Assembly: GCA_026989015.1 (NCBI GenBank)
Contig: JALSKD010000007.1
Location: forward strand, 1-34,591
Length of the DNA: 34,591 bases
Origin: Gammaproteobacteria bacterium
GTDB taxonomy: Bacteria > Pseudomonadota > Gammaproteobacteria > GCA-001735895
Direction: 5' to 3'
Shown here one piece after another: positions 24,860-31,711 of this stretch; position 1 is the first letter of the stretch, and each line of letters opens with the position of its first letter. Made by a program: the position numbers and the translations under genes. The notes under the pieces are model-generated. The model did not search any database. It was not told the DNA's origin and saw nothing but the letters and a program-made list of their open reading frames with translations.

Positions 24860-24874
24860 AACGGTGCAAACCGA

Positions 24875-25294
24875 TCAGCCTTCGAGGCTGTCCAGAGCCT
24901 TCTGGAAACGGTTGGCGTGAGAACGCTCGGCCTTGGCCAGGGTCTCGAACCAGTCCGCGATCTCGTCGAAGCCTTCCTCGCGGGCGGTCTTGGCCATGCC
25001 CGGGTACATGTCGGTGTACTCATGGGTCTCGCCGGCGATGGCCGCCTTCAGGTTGTCGGCGGTAGAACCGATCGGCAGGCCGGTGGCCGGATCGCCGACT
25101 TCCTCGAGGTATTCCAGATGGCCGTGGGCGTGGCCGGTCTCACCTTCAGCGGTGGAACGGAACACAGCGGACACATCGTTGTAGCCTTCGACATCCGCCT
25201 TGGCGGCGAAGTACAGGTAACGGCGGTTGGCCTGGGATTCGCCGGAAAAAGCGTCTTTCAGGTTCTGTTCGGTCTTGGATCCTTTCAGGGACAT
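24875..25294 (-). CDS. Rubrerythrin-type diiron protein lacking the rubredoxin domain
   Basis: A 139-residue four-helix-bundle diiron protein used in peroxide detoxification. Iron-ligand motifs are visible as [40 protein letters not shown] and [12 protein letters not shown], i.e. the two E...ExxH pairs. The C-terminal rubredoxin-like CxxC domain is absent, so an external electron donor is needed; the adjacent HdrD-like Fe-S protein is a candidate. A strong GGAGG precedes the ATG. It is the first gene of the minus-strand module, with palindromic elements upstream and two strong hairpins downstream, suggesting it is expressed more highly than the following genes. Confidence 0.95.
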   Translation of the reverse strand: MSLKGSKTEQNLKDAFSGESQANRRYLYFAAKADVEGYNDVSAVFRSTAEGETGHAHGHLEYLEEVGDPATGLPIGSTADNLKAAIAGETHEYTDMYPGMAKTAREEGFDEIADWFETLAKAERSHANRFQKALDSLEG

Positions 25295-25365
25295 GGATTG
25301 CCTCCTCTATGTATCGATGGGTTGAATGATCATTTTTGCCATGAGGCAGAGCCGCTCGGGCTCCG

Positions 25366-25440
25366 CAGCTATAGCTGTGTCTGTGTCGACACGGTTTCAA
25401 GTGTACTCCCCGTGGAGCGGCTGTGAATTTGAATTTCACA
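25366..25440 (-). promoter_or_regulatory. Cluster of palindromes upstream of rubrerythrin
   Basis: Three inverted repeats lie within 75 bases: CAGCTATAGCTG (25366-25377), GTGTCGACAC (25383-25392) and TGTGAA-N7-TTCACA (25422-25440). TTGAAA, a near-perfect -35 on the minus strand, lies next to the middle palindrome (25399-25394), but the TATA of the first palindrome sits 21 bases downstream, an over-long spacer like those used by MerR-type activators. Candidate operators only; the regulator is unknown. Confidence 0.45.
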
Positions 25441-25513
25441 ATGCGCCCGATAGGAACATTCAATTGAAACAAATGCTGTGATAAATATTTTATTGAAGTC
25501 CCGGCCTCACAGG

Positions 25514-25540
25514 CAAAAAGAAAGCCACACGATGGTGGCC
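25514..25540 (-). terminator. Intrinsic terminator of the 71-residue protein gene
   Basis: On the minus strand GCCAC (25539-25535) and GTGGC (25528-25524) form a short stem with a 6-base loop, followed by TTTCTTTTT. It lies about 30 bases after the stop of the gene at 25568-25783. Confidence 0.82.
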
Positions 25541-25567
25541 TGACAAACCGGGTATCCGGATCGGGCT

Positions 25568-25783
25568 TCAGTGGCTGGCGATCTGCGGTGAACCGGGATG
25601 GGTGGTATAATGCTCGAGCGGGTGTCGCTCGGGGTTGCGCAGATAGATTTCGCGGGTTTCCTCGGACTCGAAGTAGATCACGAGGCTTTCGTTGTCGTTG
25701 CTCTCGATGACGAAGGGCATGTCCATCAACTGCTTGAGAGAAGTGCCGGTCACGGGATCTGTCGTTTCGATACGATAGGTCAT
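25568..25783 (-). CDS. Small hypothetical protein, 71 residues
   Basis: An acidic small soluble protein with a PFVIESNDNESLVIYFESEET core that reads as beta strands, followed by a His/Pro-containing tail. No signal, cysteine or membrane segment and no family recognised. Expression is supported by GGAGGAG a few bases before the ATG and by an intrinsic terminator just after the stop. It lies upstream of rubrerythrin on the same strand but is separated from it by that terminator. Confidence 0.75.
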   Translation of the reverse strand: MTYRIETTDPVTGTSLKQLMDMPFVIESNDNESLVIYFESEETREIYLRNPERHPLEHYTTHPGSPQIASH

Positions 25784-25861
25784 GCGTTCTCCTCCTTCCG
25801 TTGCGGATCGTAAAGTGCAGGGTTGAGGTTCCGGAACAGGCCGGGCTGTTCAGCGCCTGTT

Positions 25862-25881
25862 CAGGGTTCCATTAAACCCTG
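25862..25881. repeat. Inverted repeat between the 71-residue gene and the PfkB kinase gene
   Basis: CAGGGTT (25862-25868) and AACCCTG (25875-25881) with a 6-base centre, in the 235-base AT-rich gap between divergent genes. It could be an operator shared by both, or a leader hairpin of the minus-strand gene. Confidence 0.5.
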
Positions 25882-26018
25882 TTTGGACCGGTTTGTATAG
25901 AAAAATGTGATGTGCTTATAACTTTTTTCCGCATCTTCCCGACGGATCAACGGGTTAACGAAATTCATCAATTAAATACATCAAGTATTCCTTGTAACCT
26001 ATTGAATATTAAATATAT

Positions 26019-27041
26019 ATGAAGAAGTATGATGTGTACGCGCTGGGCAACGCACTGGTCGATATCGAATACCATGTGGAGCCGGCGGTATTGACCTCGC
26101 TCGGCATCCAGAAGGGCGTAATGACGTTGATCGACGAGCACCGCCAGATCCAGCTGCAGGCGTTTCTCGGTGACAGCCACGAGAAGATGGCCTGTGGAGG
26201 CAGTGCCGCCAACACCCAGATCGCATTGGCCCAACTCGGTGGCGATGCCTTCTTCTCCTGCCGTGTCGCGGACGACATCGCGGGCGCGTTCTATGTCGAG
26301 GATCTGCGTGAGAACGGCGTCGACAGCAATGCCGACGAGTCGATGGACCCGGCCGGGCACACCGGCAAATGCCTGGTCTTCGTCACCCCGGACGCAGACC
26401 GGACCATGAACACCTTTCTCGGCGTTTCGGCCCACTTCGACGCTTCGCATGTATCGGAGATCGTCATCGCCGAATCCGAATGGGTGTATCTGGAAGGTTA
26501 CCTGGTCACCGCCCCGGACAGTCTGCAGGCCGTTCAGGAGGCACGCCGGCTGGCTCGGGAACAGGGGGCGCGCTGTGCGCTGACGCTGTCCGACCCCTTT
26601 CTTCTTCAGTCCTTCCGCGACGAGATCCTAGGCATCATTGGCGACGGTGTCGATCTGCTGTTTGCCAACGAAGAGGAGGCCTGTCAGCTGGCAGGCACCG
26701 ATCACCTGGAGGCGGCGATCGAACCTCTGAAGGCCCTCGCACGAAGTTTTGCGGTTACCCGCGGCGCCGCGGGCGCGCTGGTCTTCGACGGCGAGTGTCT
26801 GATCGAGATCGAGGGTTTTCCGGTCGAGGCGGTCGATACCCTGGGTGCCGGTGACCTGTTTGCAGGCAGCTTTCTCTACGGCATCACCCACGGCATGGAT
26901 CCTGCCGATGCCGGCCGCCTGGCGGTGTGGACCTCGTCGCGTATCGTCACCCGTTTCGGTCCTCGCCTCGAAGGCGCCGAGTTGCAGGAACTGCTGCGCC
27001 GTTTCAGGGCTGGCAATTTCACTGACGATACGAAAGAATAG
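26019..27041 (+). CDS. PfkB-family carbohydrate/nucleoside kinase (adenosine kinase-like)
   Basis: A 340-residue ribokinase-fold kinase. N-terminal YDVYALGNALVDIEYHV and the GGSAANTQIALAQLGG substrate-binding segment are followed by the C-terminal PfkB signature DTLGAGDLFAGSF with catalytic base D279. The overall pattern, with VDIE and MACGGSAANT, is close to the bacterial proteins annotated as adenosine kinase. Precise substrate is not readable from sequence. No ribosome-binding site precedes the ATG; a TATTAA (26007-26012) lies six bases upstream, so the mRNA may be leaderless. The DAHP synthase gene starts 35 bases after the stop and may be cotranscribed. Confidence 0.9.
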   Translation: MKKYDVYALGNALVDIEYHVEPAVLTSLGIQKGVMTLIDEHRQIQLQAFLGDSHEKMACGGSAANTQIALAQLGGDAFFSCRVADDIAGAFYVEDLRENGVDSNADESMDPAGHTGKCLVFVTPDADRTMNTFLGVSAHFDASHVSEIVIAESEWVYLEGYLVTAPDSLQAVQEARRLAREQGARCALTLSDPFLLQSFRDEILGIIGDGVDLLFANEEEACQLAGTDHLEAAIEPLKALARSFAVTRGAAGALVFDGECLIEIEGFPVEAVDTLGAGDLFAGSFLYGITHGMDPADAGRLAVWTSSRIVTRFGPRLEGAELQELLRRFRAGNFTDDTKE

Positions 27042-27076
27042 CCGCCCTCCCATTCCAGTCCAACCCCGACACTCCG

Positions 27077-28135
27077 ATGCATCAAACCGACGACCTGCGT
27101 ATTTCCGCCATCAAGGAACTCTCCTCGCCACTGACCGTGCACGAGGAGTTTCCGCTGACCGAACAGGCCTCGCGCACCGTTCATGAAACCCGCGAGGCCA
27201 TCTACCGGCGCCTGCGCAAGGAAGACGACCGCCTGCTGGTCATCGTCGGTCCCTGTTCGATCCACGATCCCGCCGCGGCGCTTGACTATGCCGCCCGGCT
27301 CAAGCCGCTGGCCGACCGGCTTTCAGAGCACTTGATCGTGGTCATGCGGGTTTACTTCGAGAAACCGCGGACCACGGTGGGCTGGAAAGGACTGATCAAC
27401 GACCCGGACCTGGACGACAGTTTTCACATCAATCGTGGCGTGCGTCTGGCCCGCAAGCTGCTGCTGGATCTGGCCGAACTGGGCCTGCCGGCCGGCACCG
27501 AATTCCTCGACCTGATCAGCCCGCAGTACATCTCCGATCTGGTGTCCTGGGGCGCCATCGGCGCGCGCACCACCGAAAGCCAGGGGCATCGCGAGCTGGC
27601 ATCCGGGTTGTCCTGTCCGGTGGGGTTCAAGAACGGTACCGACGGGCGTATCCAGATCGCCATCGACGCCATGCGCAGCGCGGCACGGCCCCACAGCTTC
27701 CTGTCGGTGACCAAGGAGGGGCACTCCGCCATCTTCACCACCACCGGCAATCGCTACACCCATGTCATCCTGCGGGGCGGGGCACGCCCCAACTATGACC
27801 GCGAGAGCGTCAATGCGGCGGCGCGGCAGCTGCGCGACGCGGGCCTGTTCGACCAGCTGATGGTGGACTGTAGTCACGCCAACAGCCAGAAGCAATACGC
27901 CAGGCAGGTCGAGGTGGCCGAAGACATCGCGCATCAGCTCACTACCGGTCAGGATGCGATCTTCGGGGTGATGATCGAATCCCATCTGGTGGAAGGGCGG
28001 CAAGACCTGCGCCCCGGCATCGAGCTCAAATACGGGCAGAGCATTACCGACGCCTGCATCGGCTGGGAAGCCACGGAAGCGGTGCTGCAGCAACTGGCCG
28101 AGGCCGTCGCCCGGCGCCGCGAGCTGTCACAGTAA
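27077..28135 (+). CDS. aroG: 3-deoxy-7-phosphoheptulonate (DAHP) synthase, class I AroG/AroF type
   Basis: First enzyme of the shikimate pathway, condensing phosphoenolpyruvate with erythrose 4-phosphate. The 352-residue protein follows E. coli AroG almost end to end: VIVGPCSIHDP, VVMRVYFEKPRTTVGWKG, SWGAIGARTTESQ, HRELASGLSCPVGFKNGTDG, VDCSHANSQKQ and VMIESHLVEG are all present. These contain the metal (Cys, His, Glu, Asp) and phosphate-binding residues of class I enzymes. Which aromatic amino acid inhibits it cannot be told, so the choice of aroG over aroF is nominal. Its last bases overlap the end of the convergent secreted-protein gene by nine bases. Confidence 0.95.
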   Translation: MHQTDDLRISAIKELSSPLTVHEEFPLTEQASRTVHETREAIYRRLRKEDDRLLVIVGPCSIHDPAAALDYAARLKPLADRLSEHLIVVMRVYFEKPRTTVGWKGLINDPDLDDSFHINRGVRLARKLLLDLAELGLPAGTEFLDLISPQYISDLVSWGAIGARTTESQGHRELASGLSCPVGFKNGTDGRIQIAIDAMRSAARPHSFLSVTKEGHSAIFTTTGNRYTHVILRGGARPNYDRESVNAAARQLRDAGLFDQLMVDCSHANSQKQYARQVEVAEDIAHQLTTGQDAIFGVMIESHLVEGRQDLRPGIELKYGQSITDACIGWEATEAVLQQLAEAVARRRELSQ

Positions 28136-28948
28136 CGGGGTGCTGCTGGGGCTGTAGCCCGGCGGGATGCGTAACGCGGATGGCGGTATCGGCGCGCGAG
28201 ACAGGCGCCCCAGCTTCCAGTGTTCGGCAATCCGTCCCTGGGTGTCACGGCTGAGAACCTCCAGCGGCAGCCCCTGCAAGCCCTGCCAGGCCCCGGCTAC
28301 GCCATTGAACCAGCGGCTCAGGCCCGTCTGCTGCAGCTTGCGTGTCAATGCCTCGATCCTGTCGATGTTGGCGCGGTCGGCACCATCGATGCCCAGATCC
28401 CGATAGCGGCCGACGCAGACTTCGCGCGGCGCGGTGCCCGGCTGCAGGACGGCCACCGAATCACAGACCACGCCCAGCACCTCGCCCTTGCGGTTCAGCG
28501 CTTGCAGGCGGATGCGCGCACGCTGCGGGTGCTTGAGCTGGTCGAGAAAGCCTTCGGCCTGCTGGCGTTGTCGCGCATCCAGCTGCCTCAGCCCCTGATC
28601 GATCAGCCCCTGAAACACGCTGCGGTTGTTTTCGTAGAGCCCGCTGTACTGCAGCAGCGTGGACAAGGGGACCGAGAAATAGCGTTTCAGGTCATGGCGC
28701 AGTTGGATCAGCTGCCCCTGATTCAGATCCAGCAACAGGCTCATCCGTGACTGCCCCGGCGCATCGACGCGCAGCATGCCGTTGCCGATCAGTATCCGCT
28801 GAGCCGGGCGCTGTCGGGAACCGTCAATGGCATCGTAGCGCAGGGTCAGATCGGCCTGCGAAGGCGCGCTGAAAATCAGCCACAGGACCGGTATAATCGC
28901 GCATCGCTTGAGCAGGGGGATGGCCGTCATCTTCATATCCAGTTTCAT
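28127..28948 (-). CDS. Secreted protein of unknown function
   Basis: A 273-residue protein with a typical signal peptide: basic start MKLDMKMT, hydrophobic IPVLWLIF and a predicted cut after APSQA. The mature part contains LTLRYDAIDG, a region around VDAPGQSRMSLLLDLNQGQL resembling proteins that carry a beta-rich lipoprotein-carrier-like fold (DUF4412 style), then a helical RQRQQAEGFLDQL region. No catalytic motif is recognised. Starts at 28948, 28936 and 28930 are all possible; 28948 is chosen for GGACGG just upstream. The start is only 18 bases from the divergent mrcB start, so the mrcB promoter lies inside this gene. It overlaps the end of aroG by nine bases. Confidence 0.75.
   Translation of the reverse strand: MKLDMKMTAIPLLKRCAIIPVLWLIFSAPSQADLTLRYDAIDGSRQRPAQRILIGNGMLRVDAPGQSRMSLLLDLNQGQLIQLRHDLKRYFSVPLSTLLQYSGLYENNRSVFQGLIDQGLRQLDARQRQQAEGFLDQLKHPQRARIRLQALNRKGEVLGVVCDSVAVLQPGTAPREVCVGRYRDLGIDGADRANIDRIEALTRKLQQTGLSRWFNGVAGAWQGLQGLPLEVLSRDTQGRIAEHWKLGRLSRAPIPPSALRIPPGYSPSSTPLL
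28869..28897 (+). promoter_or_regulatory. mrcB promoter inside the divergent gene
   Basis: CTGAAA (28869-28874) and TATAAT (28892-28897) are exactly 17 bases apart on the plus strand. The predicted start near 28904 is about 63 bases before the mrcB ATG, and lies inside the signal-peptide coding region of the minus-strand secreted-protein gene. Transcription from here opposes that gene's own transcription. Confidence 0.7.
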
Positions 28949-28966
28949 CACCGTCCAGTCTAACCG

Positions 28967-31324
28967 ATGACTGCCGGCCGCAGCAAAAAGCCGCCGGTCC
29001 GCAGGCGGAGATCCAGCGCTACACGACGCGGCAACGGCAAACGCCGATCCTCCCGCAAAAACGGCACTACCCGCCCGCGGCGTTTCACCGCGCGGCGCAT
29101 CCTGCTGGTGCTGGCGGCCGTTCTCGTGGTGCTGCTGGCGATTCAGATCGCCTATCTGCAGCACCTCATCAATCAGCGGTTCGATGGCGAGACCTGGGCC
29201 CGCCCGTCACGCGTATATGCCCGTCCGCTCGAGCTGTTCAATGGCCTGCAGGCCACACCGCAGCAACTGATGCGCGAACTGGAACTGGCCGATTACCGCC
29301 CGGTACAGCGGTTGAGCCAGCCTGGAGAGTTCCGCTTTTCCGGAAACCGACTCGACATTCACTTGCGGGGCTTCGATTTCATCGACGAACGCCAACCGGC
29401 GCAACCGGTGAGGCTGCGCTTTGGCAAAGGTCGTTTGCTCGGGCTGACCGATCTGGAGACCGGCCTCGACATCGATGTGCTGCGGCTGACGCCGGCCCTG
29501 ATCGGCAGTTTCATCCCGGGCAACGGCGAGGATCGGCGGGTCGTGGATTTCGAGGAAATCCCCCCCGAGCTGATTGGCATACTGCTCACCGTAGAGGACC
29601 GTACGTTCTATGAGCACCACGGCATCAACCCGTTGTCGATCCTGCGTGCGCTGTGGGCGAATCTGCGCGCCGGGCACACGGTGCAGGGCGGCAGCACGCT
29701 GACCCAGCAACTGGCGAAAAACCTGTTCCTGTCCTCCGAGCGTTCGCTGTGGCGCAAGGCCAACGAAGCCCTGCTGGCGCTGATGCTGGAGCTGCGCTTC
29801 GACAAGAACACGCTGCTCACCGCCTATGTCAACGAGGTCTTCCTGCTGCAGCACAAGCGGGTGGCGGTGCATGGCTTCGCACTGGCCAGCCGCCTGCTGT
29901 TCAAGAAACCCCTGTCGTCACTGGATACGGACCAGCTGGCCCTGCTGGTGGGCATGGTCAAGGGACCCGGGGTGTACAACCCGATCCTGCATCCCGACAG
30001 GGCACTGAAAAGGCGCAACCAGGTACTGGCCATCCTCCGTACAGCAGGCCGTATCGATGCCGAGCGCTACGCCACCCTGGCCGCGCGCCCGCTGGGGGTC
30101 ACGCGGCAATTGCCACCGGTCAATCCCTTCCCGGCTTATCTTGATCTGGTCAAGAAGCAACTGGCCAGCAACTACTCGGCAAGGGATCTGTCGGAACAGG
30201 GGTTGAGGATTTTCACCGCCTTCGACCCGACGCGCCAGCTGGCCCTGGAAGCGGGACTCAGGCGCGGACTGCGCCGCTTTGACGACAACGAGATACAGGC
30301 GGCGGTGATATTGGCCGACTACCTGGCCGGCGAAGTGCTGGCGCTGACCGGCGACCGCCAGACCGACTTTCCCGGATTCAACCGGGCGCTGCTGGCGCAG
30401 CGTCCGATCGGCTCGCTGATCAAGCCGATGCTGCTCTACGGCCTGCTGCAGAAGGGCCTGACGCTGGCGACGGTGGTGGACGACCGGCCGATCCGCATCG
30501 AGCAGTCCGACGGCAAGGTCTGGGAACCGGCCAATTACGACAAACGCCTGCACGGCAAGATGACGCTGTACCAGGCCTTCATCAAATCCTACAACCTGCC
30601 GTTCGTGCGGCTCGGGGTGGAGCAGGGCGGCTTGAAGGCCTTGGCCGACAACCTGCAAAAACTGGGACTGCTGAAGCAATCGGTGGTGTATCCTTCCATG
30701 CTGCTGGGCACAACGGCAATGACGCCCTTCGAACTGGCGCAGCTGTACCAGCTCATCGCCAATGGCGGTTATTTCGCGCCGCTGACGACCCTGCGTGGCG
30801 TGGTCGACAAGGACGGCCAGCTGCTGACGCGGGTGCCCCTGTCGTCGCGTGAACTCTACGATCGCAGCGGCATGATTCAGGTACAGCGGGCGATGATCGG
30901 CGTTGCCGAGGAAGGTACCGCACGCTACCTGGCGCAGCGTTTCGCGGGCCAGACCCTGGCCGGCAAGACGGGCACGACCGACGATGCCAGGGACTCCTGG
31001 TTTGCCGGTTTTTCCGATCGGCTGCTGACCGTGGTGTGGCTGGGCCATGACGACAACCGCCCGGTCGGGCTGACCGGCTCATCGGGCGCGCTGAGGGTCT
31101 GGGCCGATGTCATGGCGCAGGTCGGTTTCGACCCGCTGCGCCTGGGCGATGACCCCAACCTGGAGTGGCAGTATGTGGACCGCTTCAGCGGCGGTCTTTC
31201 ATCCGCGGGCTGCAAGGACAGCGTACTGCTGCCGTTTCGCAAGGGGCAGGCGCCGGATTACCGCGCGTCCTGCATCGAGAACAACCTGATTGAACGGGCC
31301 ATTCGATGGTTACAAGGCTACTGA
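28967..31324 (+). CDS. mrcB: Penicillin-binding protein 1B, bifunctional peptidoglycan synthase
   Basis: A 785-residue class A PBP that polymerises glycan strands and cross-links peptides. A very basic cytoplasmic tail (residues 1-44, rich in Arg/Lys) precedes one membrane helix (about 45-66). The UB2H-like region follows, then glycosyltransferase family 51 with catalytic E210 in VEDRTFYEHHGI and QGGSTLTQQLAKNLFL. The transpeptidase has SLIK (S483-K486), SYN (S541-N543) and KTG (K667-G669). No in-frame start lies upstream because of a TAA two codons before the ATG; no clear ribosome-binding site is seen. The lipoprotein gene downstream overlaps the end by 19 bases. Confidence 0.97.
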   Translation: MTAGRSKKPPVRRRRSSATRRGNGKRRSSRKNGTTRPRRFTARRILLVLAAVLVVLLAIQIAYLQHLINQRFDGETWARPSRVYARPLELFNGLQATPQQLMRELELADYRPVQRLSQPGEFRFSGNRLDIHLRGFDFIDERQPAQPVRLRFGKGRLLGLTDLETGLDIDVLRLTPALIGSFIPGNGEDRRVVDFEEIPPELIGILLTVEDRTFYEHHGINPLSILRALWANLRAGHTVQGGSTLTQQLAKNLFLSSERSLWRKANEALLALMLELRFDKNTLLTAYVNEVFLLQHKRVAVHGFALASRLLFKKPLSSLDTDQLALLVGMVKGPGVYNPILHPDRALKRRNQVLAILRTAGRIDAERYATLAARPLGVTRQLPPVNPFPAYLDLVKKQLASNYSARDLSEQGLRIFTAFDPTRQLALEAGLRRGLRRFDDNEIQAAVILADYLAGEVLALTGDRQTDFPGFNRALLAQRPIGSLIKPMLLYGLLQKGLTLATVVDDRPIRIEQSDGKVWEPANYDKRLHGKMTLYQAFIKSYNLPFVRLGVEQGGLKALADNLQKLGLLKQSVVYPSMLLGTTAMTPFELAQLYQLIANGGYFAPLTTLRGVVDKDGQLLTRVPLSSRELYDRSGMIQVQRAMIGVAEEGTARYLAQRFAGQTLAGKTGTTDDARDSWFAGFSDRLLTVVWLGHDDNRPVGLTGSSGALRVWADVMAQVGFDPLRLGDDPNLEWQYVDRFSGGLSSAGCKDSVLLPFRKGQAPDYRASCIENNLIERAIRWLQGY

Positions 31325-31698
31325 CCCTGATGCTTTTATCGCTGGTGATTTCCGCCTGCGCGCTCAAACCGCCGCCGGTGGAGCGCACCGAAACCTATCA
31401 CCGGCCGGCCAAACCGGCCAAGCCCCCGGCCAGCCGCTCGGCGGTCGATACCCTGCGGCGCAAGGCGATCCAGCTGATCAACGCGGAACGCTACGACGAT
31501 GCCATCGGCTACCTGCAGCGGGCGATCAAGATCGACCCGCGCGATGCCCGCAGCTGGCACTATCTGGCACAAACCTACTGGCACATGCAGGATTACCCCC
31601 AGTGCCGTGCCATGGTGCGGCGTGCCATGAGCTACAGCCAGCAGGACGAAGATTTGCAAAAGGCCAACCGCACCCTGTTGCAGCAATGCTTCGAATAG
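31306..31698 (+). CDS. TPR lipoprotein, LpoP-like candidate activator of PBP1B
   Basis: A 130-residue lipoprotein. The signal peptide MVTRLLTLMLLSLV ends in the lipobox ISAC with the lipidated Cys at residue 18. A Pro/Lys-rich linker (PPPVERTETYHRPAKPAKPP) follows, then TPR-type helices from about residue 45, clearly seen in YDDAIGYLQRAIKIDPRDA. In Pseudomonas aeruginosa the PBP1b activator LpoP is a TPR lipoprotein encoded beside the PBP1b gene, and this gene has the same architecture and position. It starts inside the end of mrcB (19-base overlap), which implies coupled expression in stoichiometric amounts. An ATG at 31330 is an alternative but would shorten the signal peptide badly. Confidence 0.82.
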   Translation: MVTRLLTLMLLSLVISACALKPPPVERTETYHRPAKPAKPPASRSAVDTLRRKAIQLINAERYDDAIGYLQRAIKIDPRDARSWHYLAQTYWHMQDYPQCRAMVRRAMSYSQQDEDLQKANRTLLQQCFE

Positions 31699-31711
31699 AG
31701 AGCACGGCCGG

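Noticed and set aside
23294-25426. 710-residue plus-strand ORF across the rubrerythrin/HdrD/DUF3501 region
   Set aside because: Antisense to three genes with clear motifs; no domain of its own.
25422-25440. CRP/FNR-like site in front of rubrerythrin
   Set aside because: The half-sites TGTGA and TCACA are separated by nine bases instead of six, so it does not fit a CRP site; kept only as an unassigned inverted repeat.
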